A stretch of 6,109 nt of DNA. It comes from Pirellulales bacterium (lineage in GTDB: Bacteria > Planctomycetota > Planctomycetia > Pirellulales > Thermoguttaceae). The position numbers and the translations under genes were made by a program. Location: positions 1 through 6,109 of the forward strand of contig DAOWNK010000198.1 in the NCBI GenBank assembly GCA_030642635.1, written 5' to 3'. The notes beneath the pieces were generated by a model. That model had not been told where the DNA came from, searched no databases, and saw only the letters and a program-made list of their open reading frames with translations. Shown piece by piece: positions 1 through 6,077 of the stretch (its first letter is position 1; the number at the start of each line of letters is the position of its first letter).

Positions 1-816
1 AAGCAGCGCAGCCGGTAGCGTGATACTATCGTTCACACGTCCGAACACCTGATGCCATTGAAGGTGAACGGCCGGCAGACAACTTTTCAGCACACCGTGG
101 ATCGGCATCGGATGGCCGAAGCACCAGTTGTTGAACAACATAAACAGCCCGGTCGCTGCTACCGCCGGCAGCAGCATCCACAACCCGCTGCGAATCGCCG
201 GCCCGCCGCGGACAGACTCGCGCAATACACACGCCGCACCTATGGGAAAAACCACGTATGGCAACATATCGAGCCGGGCCGCCACCAGTAGTATCGCCGA
301 GACCCCGGCCAGTACATAGCACGCCTTCCATGCCGCAACGCCCACCAGCACCAGCAGCGGCAGCACCAGGGTCGATTCCATGCCGATCAGATACGGCGCC
401 GTGAAACGCGGCACGAGCACCACGCATATCGTGATCAAAAACGCGCACTGCATCGCGGCGTCATCGTCCGAGGAAACCGGCCGGACGGCCAGCCACGCAC
501 ACACCGCGATCGTCAGCACGAAGACGGCAACGGTGGTGATAAAGACGGCCAGGTACTGGCTCATCGGCTCGGCGCCGGTGCCGAACATTGCAAACCCGGC
601 GGCCTGCAAGGAGAACAACAGCGGGTGAAAACCGTTCGTCTCCGTGATGCCGTCGAATGTGAACCGCCCGGTATCGACGAAGTTCCGCGCAGTGACCGTG
701 TAGTAATAAGCATCGTCGCTCAGCAGGTCGCACCCTTGCAGCGCCCTGGCGGTGCGCCACCAGCCGGCGATCAAGGCCGTGGCGATAAGCACTAACAAGA
801 CGAACGATTTGTTCAT
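1..816 (-). CDS. GT-C-like polytopic membrane glycosyltransferase, 3' end outside window
   Basis: The frame is open from ATG at 816 to the window edge (272 codons, no stop), so the C-terminus is missing. A signal-anchor-like helix covers residues 5-20. A periplasmic-type loop follows with DDAYYYTVTARNF (34-46) and TNGFHPLLF (60-68). Hydrophobic segments come next at about 86-110, 122-138, 147-165, 166-180, 184-197 and 210-227. Further conserved-looking pieces are GMES (145-148), ARLD (180-183) and FNNWCFGHPMPIHG (228-241). From memory, this series (paired Asp in the first loop, TNGFHPL, RxD, FG-P-G) is typical of large uncharacterised bacterial GT-C-fold proteins, which use polyprenyl-phosphate sugars on the outer face of the membrane. 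Donor and acceptor are unknown. The gene follows scpB by 78 nt with no good Shine-Dalgarno; a run of G lies about 13 nt upstream. The family call is fairly firm; the enzymatic role is inferred. Confidence 0.8.
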   Translation of the reverse strand, partial: MNKSFVLLVLIATALIAGWWRTARALQGCDLLSDDAYYYTVTARNFVDTGRFTFDGITETNGFHPLLFSLQAAGFAMFGTGAEPMSQYLAVFITTVAVFVLTIAVCAWLAVRPVSSDDDAAMQCAFLITICVVLVPRFTAPYLIGMESTLVLPLLVLVGVAAWKACYVLAGVSAILLVAARLDMLPYVVFPIGAACVLRESVRGGPAIRSGLWMLLPAVAATGLFMLFNNWCFGHPMPIHGVLKSCLPAVHLQWHQVFGRVNDSITLPAALL

Positions 817-832
817 ACACTTGCACTATTAC

Positions 833-861
833 CCCCGGGACCACAGTCCCGGGGCGTTTTT
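833..861 (+). terminator. GC-rich hairpin plus T-tract, terminator-shaped on the + strand
   Basis: A perfect 9-bp stem (CCCCGGGAC at 833-841, GTCCCGGGG at 846-854) closes a CACA loop. On the + strand it is followed by CG and five T (857-861), the shape of an intrinsic terminator. However, both flanking genes are on the minus strand, where the hairpin is not followed by a U-tract and lies in the leader of the membrane-protein gene. It may block antisense transcription, be an mRNA structure between scpB and that gene, or be another copy of a dispersed palindromic repeat. The hairpin is certain; the function is not. Confidence 0.35.
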
Positions 862-866
862 ACTGA

Positions 867-900
867 CCACTATCCACTATCCACTAACTACCAACTACCT
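867..900. repeat. Short heptanucleotide tandem repeat after scpB
   Basis: Two exact copies of CCACTAT (867-880) are followed by CCACTAA (881-887) and more degenerate CTACCAA and CTACCT units up to 900. On the minus strand this is a run of ATAGTGG-type heptamers that starts at the scpB stop codon (895-897) and continues downstream. It is a low-complexity tandem repeat between genes, with no known function visible. Confidence 0.6.
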
Positions 901-1599
901 ATCGAGTTCCTCACTCTGCGGCAGTTCATCGAGGCTTTTCAGGTCAAAAAGTTTCAGAAACCGCTCGGTGGTGAAGTATTTGGCGATACGTCGTCCGGTC
1001 TGTTGCCGTTCGATTTTAAGCAACCCGCGGCGCACCAGTTGGGTCAGCACGTGGCCGCTCGGTTTGCCTCGCAGGCGGCCGACCTGTTCGGCCGTAAGCG
1101 GTTGCCGGTAGGCGACGATGGCCAGCACGTCGATGGCTGCTTGCGAGAGCCGTGCCATGCGCACGCGGCCGTAGAACCGGTTGCGAAGCGGATGATATGC
1201 CTTGCGGAGCGTAAGCTGATATCCGGCCCCTTCGCTTACGATGTGGTACGGGCAGCCGCCGGCCGTGTATCGGCGGTTGAGCTTATCGACGAGCGTTGTT
1301 ACCTCGCCCGGCTCGACACCACGCATCAACTCGGCCGCCCGGTGTGCAGGGAGCGGCTCGCCGGTGCGGCTGCCCACGAACAGCATCGCCTCGAGGATCG
1401 AGCCTGGGCAAACCGGACATGGATCGGCGGCCTCGGCAACCGGTTCCGCATCCGGCTCATCTTGCAGTTCATCCGCATCGGACGGCTCGTCCGGTGCGTC
1501 TTGTTCCGAATCCGCCTGCGGCGAGGGTATCCCCATCGCGTGTGCAAACGCCTCGGTCAACTCGTCGAGCGAGATTTCTTGCTGCGGTTCGTTGGACAT
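895..1599 (-). CDS. scpB: Segregation and condensation protein B (ScpB)
   Basis: The 234-aa protein matches the ScpB family. ScpB dimers bind the kleisin ScpA and, with SMC, form the bacterial condensin that compacts and segregates the chromosome in the cytoplasm. The first winged-helix domain begins at SILEAMLFVG (67-76) and runs to about 130. The second begins at LSQAAIDVLAIVAYRQPLT (151-169), includes RGKPSGHVLTQLVRRGLLK (177-195), and ends with the typical TTERFLKLFDLKSLDELP (210-227). Residues 25-60 are a low-complexity Asp/Glu/Pro linker, longer than in short ScpBs, followed by CPVC (61-64). The frame stays open upstream to an ATG at 1677, but that extension would translate the palindrome at 1623-1636 and overlap the previous gene, so ATG 1599 is preferred. 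No clear Shine-Dalgarno is seen. No scpA lies next to it in the window. Confidence 0.95.
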   Translation of the reverse strand: MSNEPQQEISLDELTEAFAHAMGIPSPQADSEQDAPDEPSDADELQDEPDAEPVAEAADPCPVCPGSILEAMLFVGSRTGEPLPAHRAAELMRGVEPGEVTTLVDKLNRRYTAGGCPYHIVSEGAGYQLTLRKAYHPLRNRFYGRVRMARLSQAAIDVLAIVAYRQPLTAEQVGRLRGKPSGHVLTQLVRRGLLKIERQQTGRRIAKYFTTERFLKLFDLKSLDELPQSEELDR

Positions 1600-1620
1600 T
1601 ACTTGCTCGAGGACCACTGC

Positions 1621-1681
1621 TAAGCCGCAAGCGGCTATTTCGGTAAACATTGTAGCCGAATTACGGCCGGTCCGCAAGCGG
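1621..1681. repeat. Two copies of a CGCTTGCGG palindromic motif
   Basis: The palindrome AGCCGC-AA-GCGGCT occupies 1623-1636, in the scpB leader. A second CCGCAAGCGG core lies at 1672-1681, inside the last codons of the upstream gene, where it encodes part of its QPLADRP tail. Read on the minus strand, both carry GCCGCTTGCGG. They look like short REP-type units, and the repetition within 60 nt is directly visible. Genome-wide dispersal is inferred, not seen. Confidence 0.5.
1649..1677 (-). promoter_or_regulatory. Predicted sigma70-type promoter for scpB
   Basis: On the minus strand TTGCGG (1677-1672) resembles a -35 box and TACAAT (1654-1649) a -10 box, with an optimal 17-nt spacer. Transcription would begin near 1642. 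The roughly 43-nt leader would contain the AGCCGC/GCGGCT hairpin before ATG 1599. The -10 differs from TATAAT at one base; the -35 matches TTGACA at three of six. This would let scpB be expressed independently of the cassette upstream. Confidence 0.35.
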
Positions 1682-2335
1682 CTGTGTCGAGACTCCCTCC
1701 AACAACTCGGCCTTGCGGCCGGCGACCAACCCTCTGGCGTCCGGCAGCAGGGCGGCGAACTCCTCGGGCAACTCGGCTAACCGCACACGACGCATCACCT
1801 GATTGAGCCTGACCATGAGTTTACCGTCTTCTGCGTAATCCGACAAGATACGCTCGCGGCAAAATCTTAAAATCATTCCGGCCAGCCGATCTGTACGGCG
1901 TGCGGCCATCCGATTGACCGCCCGCTCGACCAGCTTCGAGTTGACCGACTCCAGCACCGTGTAATACTCCTCCATTTTGCCGGGATTATCGGCCAGGAGC
2001 GAGGCATCCAACAGGACCTCCACGAGCAGGTGCCCGAGGAAACTCGGCCTCATGCCCCGCTCGCCTCCCAAGGCGTCGCGTGCCAGTGCGGTCAACTCCA
2101 GCGATGTCTCGGCGAACGCCCTGGAGTTGTGGAACCGGGCGTCGTCGGTCAGATGTTGCAACACACCGCCGGCCACCAACGCAATCTGTTCATCGGTGTC
2201 CTCTAAAAACGGCTGTACGCGCTTCGACCGCAGCCGGACTCGCCGGTCAACAACCGTCAGCCAGTCCGGCACACCGGTGCCGGCCGCAAAGTACGGACGA
2301 TCCAAAAACGGCAGTGCGTGGGCGAAGTAATTCAT
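1661..2335 (-). CDS. Conserved hypothetical His/Asp-rich protein, possibly AcpH/HD-like
   Basis: The 224-aa soluble protein has no signal peptide or membrane segment and is largely alpha-helical in character. It starts MNYFAHALPFLDRPYF. Candidate metal-binding or catalytic residues are H6, D24 (GVPDW), H61-D64-D65 (LQHLTDDARFHN), H69, H102 (GHLLVEVLLD), E106 and D110. The MNYFAHA start and spaced His/Asp recall acyl-carrier-protein phosphodiesterase (AcpH, DUF479) and HD-type hydrolases, but this is a resemblance from memory, not a firm assignment. The frame extends upstream to ATG 2431, but those codons overlap the end of the GH130 gene. ATG 2335 lies 4 nt after the GH130 stop and gives the family-like N-terminus. 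Co-transcription with the glycan cassette is likely from the spacing, although its sampled GC content (about 65%) resembles scpB rather than the cassette. Function unknown. Confidence 0.8.
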   Translation of the reverse strand: MNYFAHALPFLDRPYFAAGTGVPDWLTVVDRRVRLRSKRVQPFLEDTDEQIALVAGGVLQHLTDDARFHNSRAFAETSLELTALARDALGGERGMRPSFLGHLLVEVLLDASLLADNPGKMEEYYTVLESVNSKLVERAVNRMAARRTDRLAGMILRFCRERILSDYAEDGKLMVRLNQVMRRVRLAELPEEFAALLPDARGLVAGRKAELLEGVSTQPLADRP

Positions 2336-2339
2336 CCAA

Positions 2340-3383
2340 TCAGTCGAAGGATGCCAGCAATTGATCGACGGTCGTTTCGGCCAGACAGGTGCAGCAGTCG
2401 CATGCACCATAGTAGATAAGAACATGACCATCGTCCCGGACGACCAATCCGTTGCTGAAAATCACGTTGGGAAAGAAGCCTTCTTTTTCGTACCGCTCTT
2501 CGGGTTTTAGCACAGGTTTTCTTCCTTGCTTGACAATCTTGCCGGGATTTTCCAGATCGAGCAGCAACAGGAAGAGGCTGTAGACCTGGTCCTGGCCCTT
2601 GCCGTGGTACACTTGCAGCCACCCTTGAGGCGTTCTGATCGATGGGGCGCCCCCACCGATCTTCTGTTCCTCCCAAACGGTGGCTCTCGGCTGCAAGACA
2701 CACCGATGGTTCCCCCAGTGTAACAAGTCCGGGGATTGGGCATACCAGATTGATGGTTTGCCGAAACTGATGTTGTTGGGTCGGTGCAGGGCATGATACA
2801 ACCCACGGATTTTTTCGGGAAACAAAGAGACGTCCTTGTTTTCCGGGGGAAGGATAATTCCCTTCCTTTCCACGGTTTGAAAGTCTTTGGTAACCGCAAT
2901 GGCGGTCGCCCAGCCGTCTGGTGAAACACACGTGTAGCTGATATAGAAGATGTCTGCAAACCTGGTTATGCGAGCATCCTCTACGCCAAAGATTTCACTT
3001 GCATTGGAGGCGAATAGAAACGGCTTCTCGTCCACCGCAAAGTGGACGCCGTCCTTGCTCCGAGCAAGTCTGAGATGACTCATCGTCGAAAGATAGTCGG
3101 TTCCGCGGTAGACGATTCCCCGCGTGTCTTTCAGACTCACTTCAGGATCATCAACAGAGAATTCCAAGACTCCGGGCTGTCCAACACCGCCGCGTATGTC
3201 AACCTTGGGAACGGCGACCCTGCCATTGGGTGTTGGGCAATCCTCCGCCACTCTGAGCAATAGAATGATCTCATCGCCGAATGCGACGGCCCCAGGGTTG
3301 AATATCCCCCGCACCCGATACCTGGGGTTGGAGGGCTTCACCATTTCAGCAGTGATGATGGGGTTTTCCCCGTGTCTGTTCAT
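2340..3383 (-). CDS. GH130 family glycoside phosphorylase/hydrolase (short form)
   Basis: The 347-aa protein is a single five-bladed beta-propeller domain of the GH130 type, near the usual family length. Recognisable blocks are NPIITAEMVKPSN (7-19), FNPGAVAFGDEIILLLRVAED (28-48), GVEDARIT (133-140, the segment that carries the catalytic acidic residue in this family), DVSLFPEKIRGLYHALHRP (184-202), VYHG (258-261, its His aligning with a phosphate-contacting His in characterised phosphorylases, from memory), GFFPNVIFSNG (302-312) and YYGACD (324-329). GH130 enzymes cleave beta-mannosidic bonds, mostly with phosphate to give mannose 1-phosphate; some are hydrolases. Linkage and substrate cannot be read from the sequence. 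There is no signal peptide, so it should act in the cytoplasm. The start lies 1 nt after the GT4 stop, suggesting translational coupling. Odd point: a dense Cys cluster, ACDCCTC, at 327-333. Confidence 0.9.
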   Translation of the reverse strand: MNRHGENPIITAEMVKPSNPRYRVRGIFNPGAVAFGDEIILLLRVAEDCPTPNGRVAVPKVDIRGGVGQPGVLEFSVDDPEVSLKDTRGIVYRGTDYLSTMSHLRLARSKDGVHFAVDEKPFLFASNASEIFGVEDARITRFADIFYISYTCVSPDGWATAIAVTKDFQTVERKGIILPPENKDVSLFPEKIRGLYHALHRPNNISFGKPSIWYAQSPDLLHWGNHRCVLQPRATVWEEQKIGGGAPSIRTPQGWLQVYHGKGQDQVYSLFLLLLDLENPGKIVKQGRKPVLKPEERYEKEGFFPNVIFSNGLVVRDDGHVLIYYGACDCCTCLAETTVDQLLASFD

Positions 3384-3384
3384 T

Positions 3385-4530
3385 TCATTGGTCGCCAGGT
3401 TCCGGAAAGTAGACGTACCGGGCTTTGCCGTAAGGAACCTTAATTACCGACTGATACACCCGAATATGCTGGCGGGCAATATAACTCCACCCCGCCTTCT
3501 CTTCCACGTACTGCTTGATGTTGCTTTGCAGTTGCCGGCGCAGGGAATCGTCGCTTAACACCTTCAAGATGTTGGGGACATAGTCCTCGTCTCGTTCGCA
3601 GATCAAGCCGCCGCCGCTCCGCTCGATGATAACCTTGAAGGCGGGCAAGTTCGAGACGACAACAGGCCGTCCCAGGGCGAAGCACTGGGAGAGAATGCCG
3701 CTTTGTGCACCCTTCTCGTAAGGTAAAACTACGACGTCGGCGGCTGAAACAATGGTGTCGAATGTGTATTGGGGAAACTGACCACGAAGAAACAGAATCC
3801 GGTCTACGACCGGCGACTGATGCAACCGGGTAAACAGATCCCGTTGGTAATCGGCAAATTCGATATTGCGGCTTTTCCCGGCCATTACCAAAAGGACATC
3901 TTCTTCCTTCTGGCAAATTTCGGGAAAAATGTCGAGAATTTTGTGAAATCCCTTGCTTCGTCGGAAGTAACCGCACAACATGATGACCTTTTTGCCTTCA
4001 ACGTCCAGCTTGGCCTTGGCGTCAGGAATTGGGGCCAATTCGCGCACGCCGTGCTCGATAACGTGGATTTTCTCACTGGGGCCGAAATACCGTTGCAGCG
4101 TATCTTTCTGGCATTCCTCGTGTACGATCACCGCCGAACTCTCTTCCATGATATACTTGAGGATAATCTTTTCTTGCTCACTGAACTCCGTGTCAACGGT
4201 GTGAAGCGTTGTCACGATGGGAACTCCAGCCAAGCGATAACGCAGCAAAAGCTCGATTATCTCGACGCCCCTCTGCGATCCATAGAGGCCGTATTCATGC
4301 TGGATATGCATCACGTCCGGCGTCATCCTGACACTTATTGAGAAGATATCGGACGCGAACGTCGGCGATTCGGGATGGCATAGGGCGAAGACATCCTCGC
4401 CCTCGGCGCCGAACTGGCTCATGACAAACGTCTCGTTCTGCAATTTCCTCAGTGCAATGTTGAGCGATTCGGTATAGGAGGCAATGCCGCACTCGATCGG
4501 TGGATACGTGGAAACAAAACCTATTCTCAT
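3385..4530 (-). CDS. GT4 family glycosyltransferase (GT-B fold)
   Basis: The 381-aa cytoplasmic protein has two Rossmann-like halves. The N-terminal acceptor domain shows RIGFVSTYPPIECGIASYT (2-20), HIQHEYGLYG (75-84) and VTTLHTV (106-112). The C-terminal nucleotide-sugar domain shows IMLCGYFRRSKGF (183-195, Arg/Lys for the donor diphosphate), LLVMAGKS (213-220) and SAADVVVLPYEKGAQSGIL (262-280) leading into ALGRPVVVS (285-293). This is the GT4 subgroup with a QSG loop: the place of the second Glu of the classical E-X7-E motif is taken by Q282. GT4 enzymes are retaining and use GDP-mannose, UDP-glucose or similar donors; the actual donor is not readable. Flanked 21 nt upstream and 1 nt downstream by GH130 genes, it probably makes the glycoside those enzymes remodel. 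Confidence 0.92.
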   Translation of the reverse strand: MRIGFVSTYPPIECGIASYTESLNIALRKLQNETFVMSQFGAEGEDVFALCHPESPTFASDIFSISVRMTPDVMHIQHEYGLYGSQRGVEIIELLLRYRLAGVPIVTTLHTVDTEFSEQEKIILKYIMEESSAVIVHEECQKDTLQRYFGPSEKIHVIEHGVRELAPIPDAKAKLDVEGKKVIMLCGYFRRSKGFHKILDIFPEICQKEEDVLLVMAGKSRNIEFADYQRDLFTRLHQSPVVDRILFLRGQFPQYTFDTIVSAADVVVLPYEKGAQSGILSQCFALGRPVVVSNLPAFKVIIERSGGGLICERDEDYVPNILKVLSDDSLRRQLQSNIKQYVEEKAGWSYIARQHIRVYQSVIKVPYGKARYVYFPEPGDQ

Positions 4531-4540
4531 GGTTCTTCAG

Positions 4541-4548
4541 TCCTTTCC
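4541..4548 (-). promoter_or_regulatory. Ribosome binding site of the GT4 gene
   Basis: On the minus strand GGAAAGGA ends 10 nt before ATG 4530, inside the 21-nt gap after the long GH130 gene. It is the clearest Shine-Dalgarno in the window and supports this start and independent initiation within a polycistronic mRNA. Confidence 0.6.
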
Positions 4549-4551
4549 GGT

Positions 4552-6024
4552 TCAATCGCCGTTTTGCAGCAGTGCGTTCAGCAGTTCCTTCACGTCTACG
4601 GTTGCAAAACTGGTTGCATAATCCGCCATGGCATAGGGGATGATCAACTTATCGCCATGGATTTGACCGCCGCAACTGTAGACCACATTCGGCACGTAAC
4701 CTTCCCGTTCGTTTTCACGAGGGCTTAGCAACGGCTCTTTCAGACGCCCCAAGACCTTGGTGGGGTCCGTACGGTCGAGCAGGAAAGCACCGATCGCGTA
4801 CTGTCTCATCGGGCCAACTCCGTGACTTAACACCAACCAGCCGGCGTCGGTTTCAATCGGAGAACCACAGTTGCCAAGCTGCACAAACTCCCAAGGAAAG
4901 GTGGGTTTGAGCAGGATTTGCTTCGTATACCAGAAATGGATGTTGTCGGAGAACATCATGAAGATGTTTTCGTTGTCTTGTCGAGAGATAACGGCGTAAA
5001 GCCCCTTGATTTTCCTCGGAAACAGCGCCAAACCCTTGTTCTGCACCGCCGGCCCGTTCAGCGTGATGATCTTGAAACGCAGAAAATCTTTCGTCTCGAC
5101 CATTTGCGGAATGACGACCTCGCCGTCGTATGCCGTGTATGTCGCGTAATACTTGCGGGAACCGTCGTCGTCGGTAAACCGAACAAAACGTGCGTCTTCC
5201 ACTCCTTTCACTTCCGCAGAAGTGGAGGGAAAGATGATTCTCTCGGATAATGCTTCATTCTCGGTGTACAAAACCTCGTAATTCGACTGAGCCAAGGAAA
5301 GCACGCCTCGGGCCGTTTCTTGGTGATCTTTTCCCTTCAATCGCTCCGTGCGCAGGCAGCTCCGCACCTCCTCTTCCAATTGGCTGAAAGTAAATGGGTC
5401 TTCCAAGGCCGCCAAAACACGGTCGGCAAAACGGTCTATAAGTCCGAGTTCCAGCAACTTCTTTTCAAAAAGTTTCTTCTCGTATGAAGGACTCGGCCTG
5501 ATATCCGGTACAGTGGTGAATCGCGAAGTCGGATCCAGTTTGATCCGATTGTCGGAGTCAATTACGCCGGAACGAAACGTAATAGACGAAATATGACCCT
5601 CGCCGGTTGCCCGCAAACTGAGTATAAATCGCTTGCTTCCGGCACTCAATCCAGTCTGATCCGGATGCCACACCATGGAAGGATTGAACAATGCGGCCGA
5701 CTCAAGCGAAAACTCCTGGGTAAAATAGGACCCAATGAGCATTTTTCGCTCGTCGCTCAGCGCCTGATTGGAAATCAGATATTGCTTGTTTTGCTCGAAA
5801 CGGTGCAGGAAGAACTCGGATAGGCGTAGATGTCGGTCATCGAAATCCTGAACCACCTTCGCAAATTCCGCTTCTACTTCTTCCTCCCGAAGCGCCATAA
5901 TCCTTGCAATGACCTTCAGCGAGCGCTCTTCAGACGACGGCTCGAACGGTCGGAATAACACCCGTTTCGGGTCCGGCTTGATAATAATCTCCGTGCGTTC
6001 TGCCTTCATGACGACCAATCCCAT
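4552..6024 (-). CDS. GH130-type protein, long form with N-terminal extension and helical insert
   Basis: The 490-aa protein is clearly GH130-related but about 140 residues longer than the short homologue. Residues 1-110 are an extra, mostly helical N-terminal region. The propeller begins at ALFNPSMVWHPDQ (111-123) and RATGEGHISSITFRSG (138-153). A helical charged insert (about 180-247) separates this from NYEVLYTENEALSERIIFP (248-266). Then come GVEDARFVRF (274-283, catalytic-acid segment), ATYTAYDG (294-301), NKGLALFPRKIKGLYA (329-344), GNCGSPIETDAGWLVLSHGVGPMR (384-407), EREGYVPNVVYSCGG (438-452) and PYAMAD (463-468). Activity could be beta-mannoside phosphorolysis, hydrolysis or, as in GH130-related GT108 enzymes, mannosyl transfer. 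First gene of the cassette. A second Met at 6009 (MKAERTEIII) is an equally plausible start with GGGA 9 nt upstream; ATG 6024 directly abuts a palindromic repeat. No signal peptide; cytoplasmic. Confidence 0.88.
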   Translation of the reverse strand: MGLVVMKAERTEIIIKPDPKRVLFRPFEPSSEERSLKVIARIMALREEEVEAEFAKVVQDFDDRHLRLSEFFLHRFEQNKQYLISNQALSDERKMLIGSYFTQEFSLESAALFNPSMVWHPDQTGLSAGSKRFILSLRATGEGHISSITFRSGVIDSDNRIKLDPTSRFTTVPDIRPSPSYEKKLFEKKLLELGLIDRFADRVLAALEDPFTFSQLEEEVRSCLRTERLKGKDHQETARGVLSLAQSNYEVLYTENEALSERIIFPSTSAEVKGVEDARFVRFTDDDGSRKYYATYTAYDGEVVIPQMVETKDFLRFKIITLNGPAVQNKGLALFPRKIKGLYAVISRQDNENIFMMFSDNIHFWYTKQILLKPTFPWEFVQLGNCGSPIETDAGWLVLSHGVGPMRQYAIGAFLLDRTDPTKVLGRLKEPLLSPRENEREGYVPNVVYSCGGQIHGDKLIIPYAMADYATSFATVDVKELLNALLQNGD

Positions 6025-6053
6025 ATTTAGCCCCGGGTGAATACACCCGGGGC
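6025..6053 (+). repeat. REP-like palindromic element, copy 1
   Basis: The 29-nt unit begins ATTTAG and folds into a perfect hairpin: CCCCGGGTG (6031-6039), loop AATA (6040-6043), CACCCGGGG (6044-6052). The stem extends outward with TAG/CTA to 6028-6055, 12 bp in all. It abuts the ATG at 6024 of the long GH130 gene. No T-tract follows on the + strand, and on the minus strand it is followed at once by the gene, so it does not look like a terminator. Confidence 0.75.
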
Positions 6054-6077
6054 TAGCGGAAAACGCTTGCTACGTTT

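Noticed and set aside
26..844. Two minus-strand frames (26-448 and 461-844) that could be read as separate genes or as a frameshifted gene
   Set aside because: They are the wrong frame. The frame from ATG 816 is uninterrupted to the window edge and encodes a hydrophobic protein with family motifs. I first suspected frameshifts at the CACACAC (498-504) and AAAAA (247-251) runs, but codon-by-codon reading showed none.
1003..1623. Long + strand open frame (206 codons) opposite scpB
   Set aside because: It is antisense to a clear ScpB, has low-complexity Arg/His-rich composition and no recognisable domain; such frames are common opposite high-GC genes.
1600..1677. Upstream start at 1677 extending ScpB by 26 residues
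   Set aside because: The extension translates a palindromic repeat and overlaps the end of the previous gene; MSNEPQQ at 1599 is the natural start.
2336..2431. Upstream start at 2431 extending the 224-aa protein by 32 residues
   Set aside because: It lies inside the 3' end of the GH130 gene, and the MNYFAHA start at 2335 fits the recognised protein type.
3769..4341. + strand open frame of 190 codons opposite the GT4 gene
   Set aside because: Antisense to a well-supported GT4, with no motif or ribosome binding site of its own.
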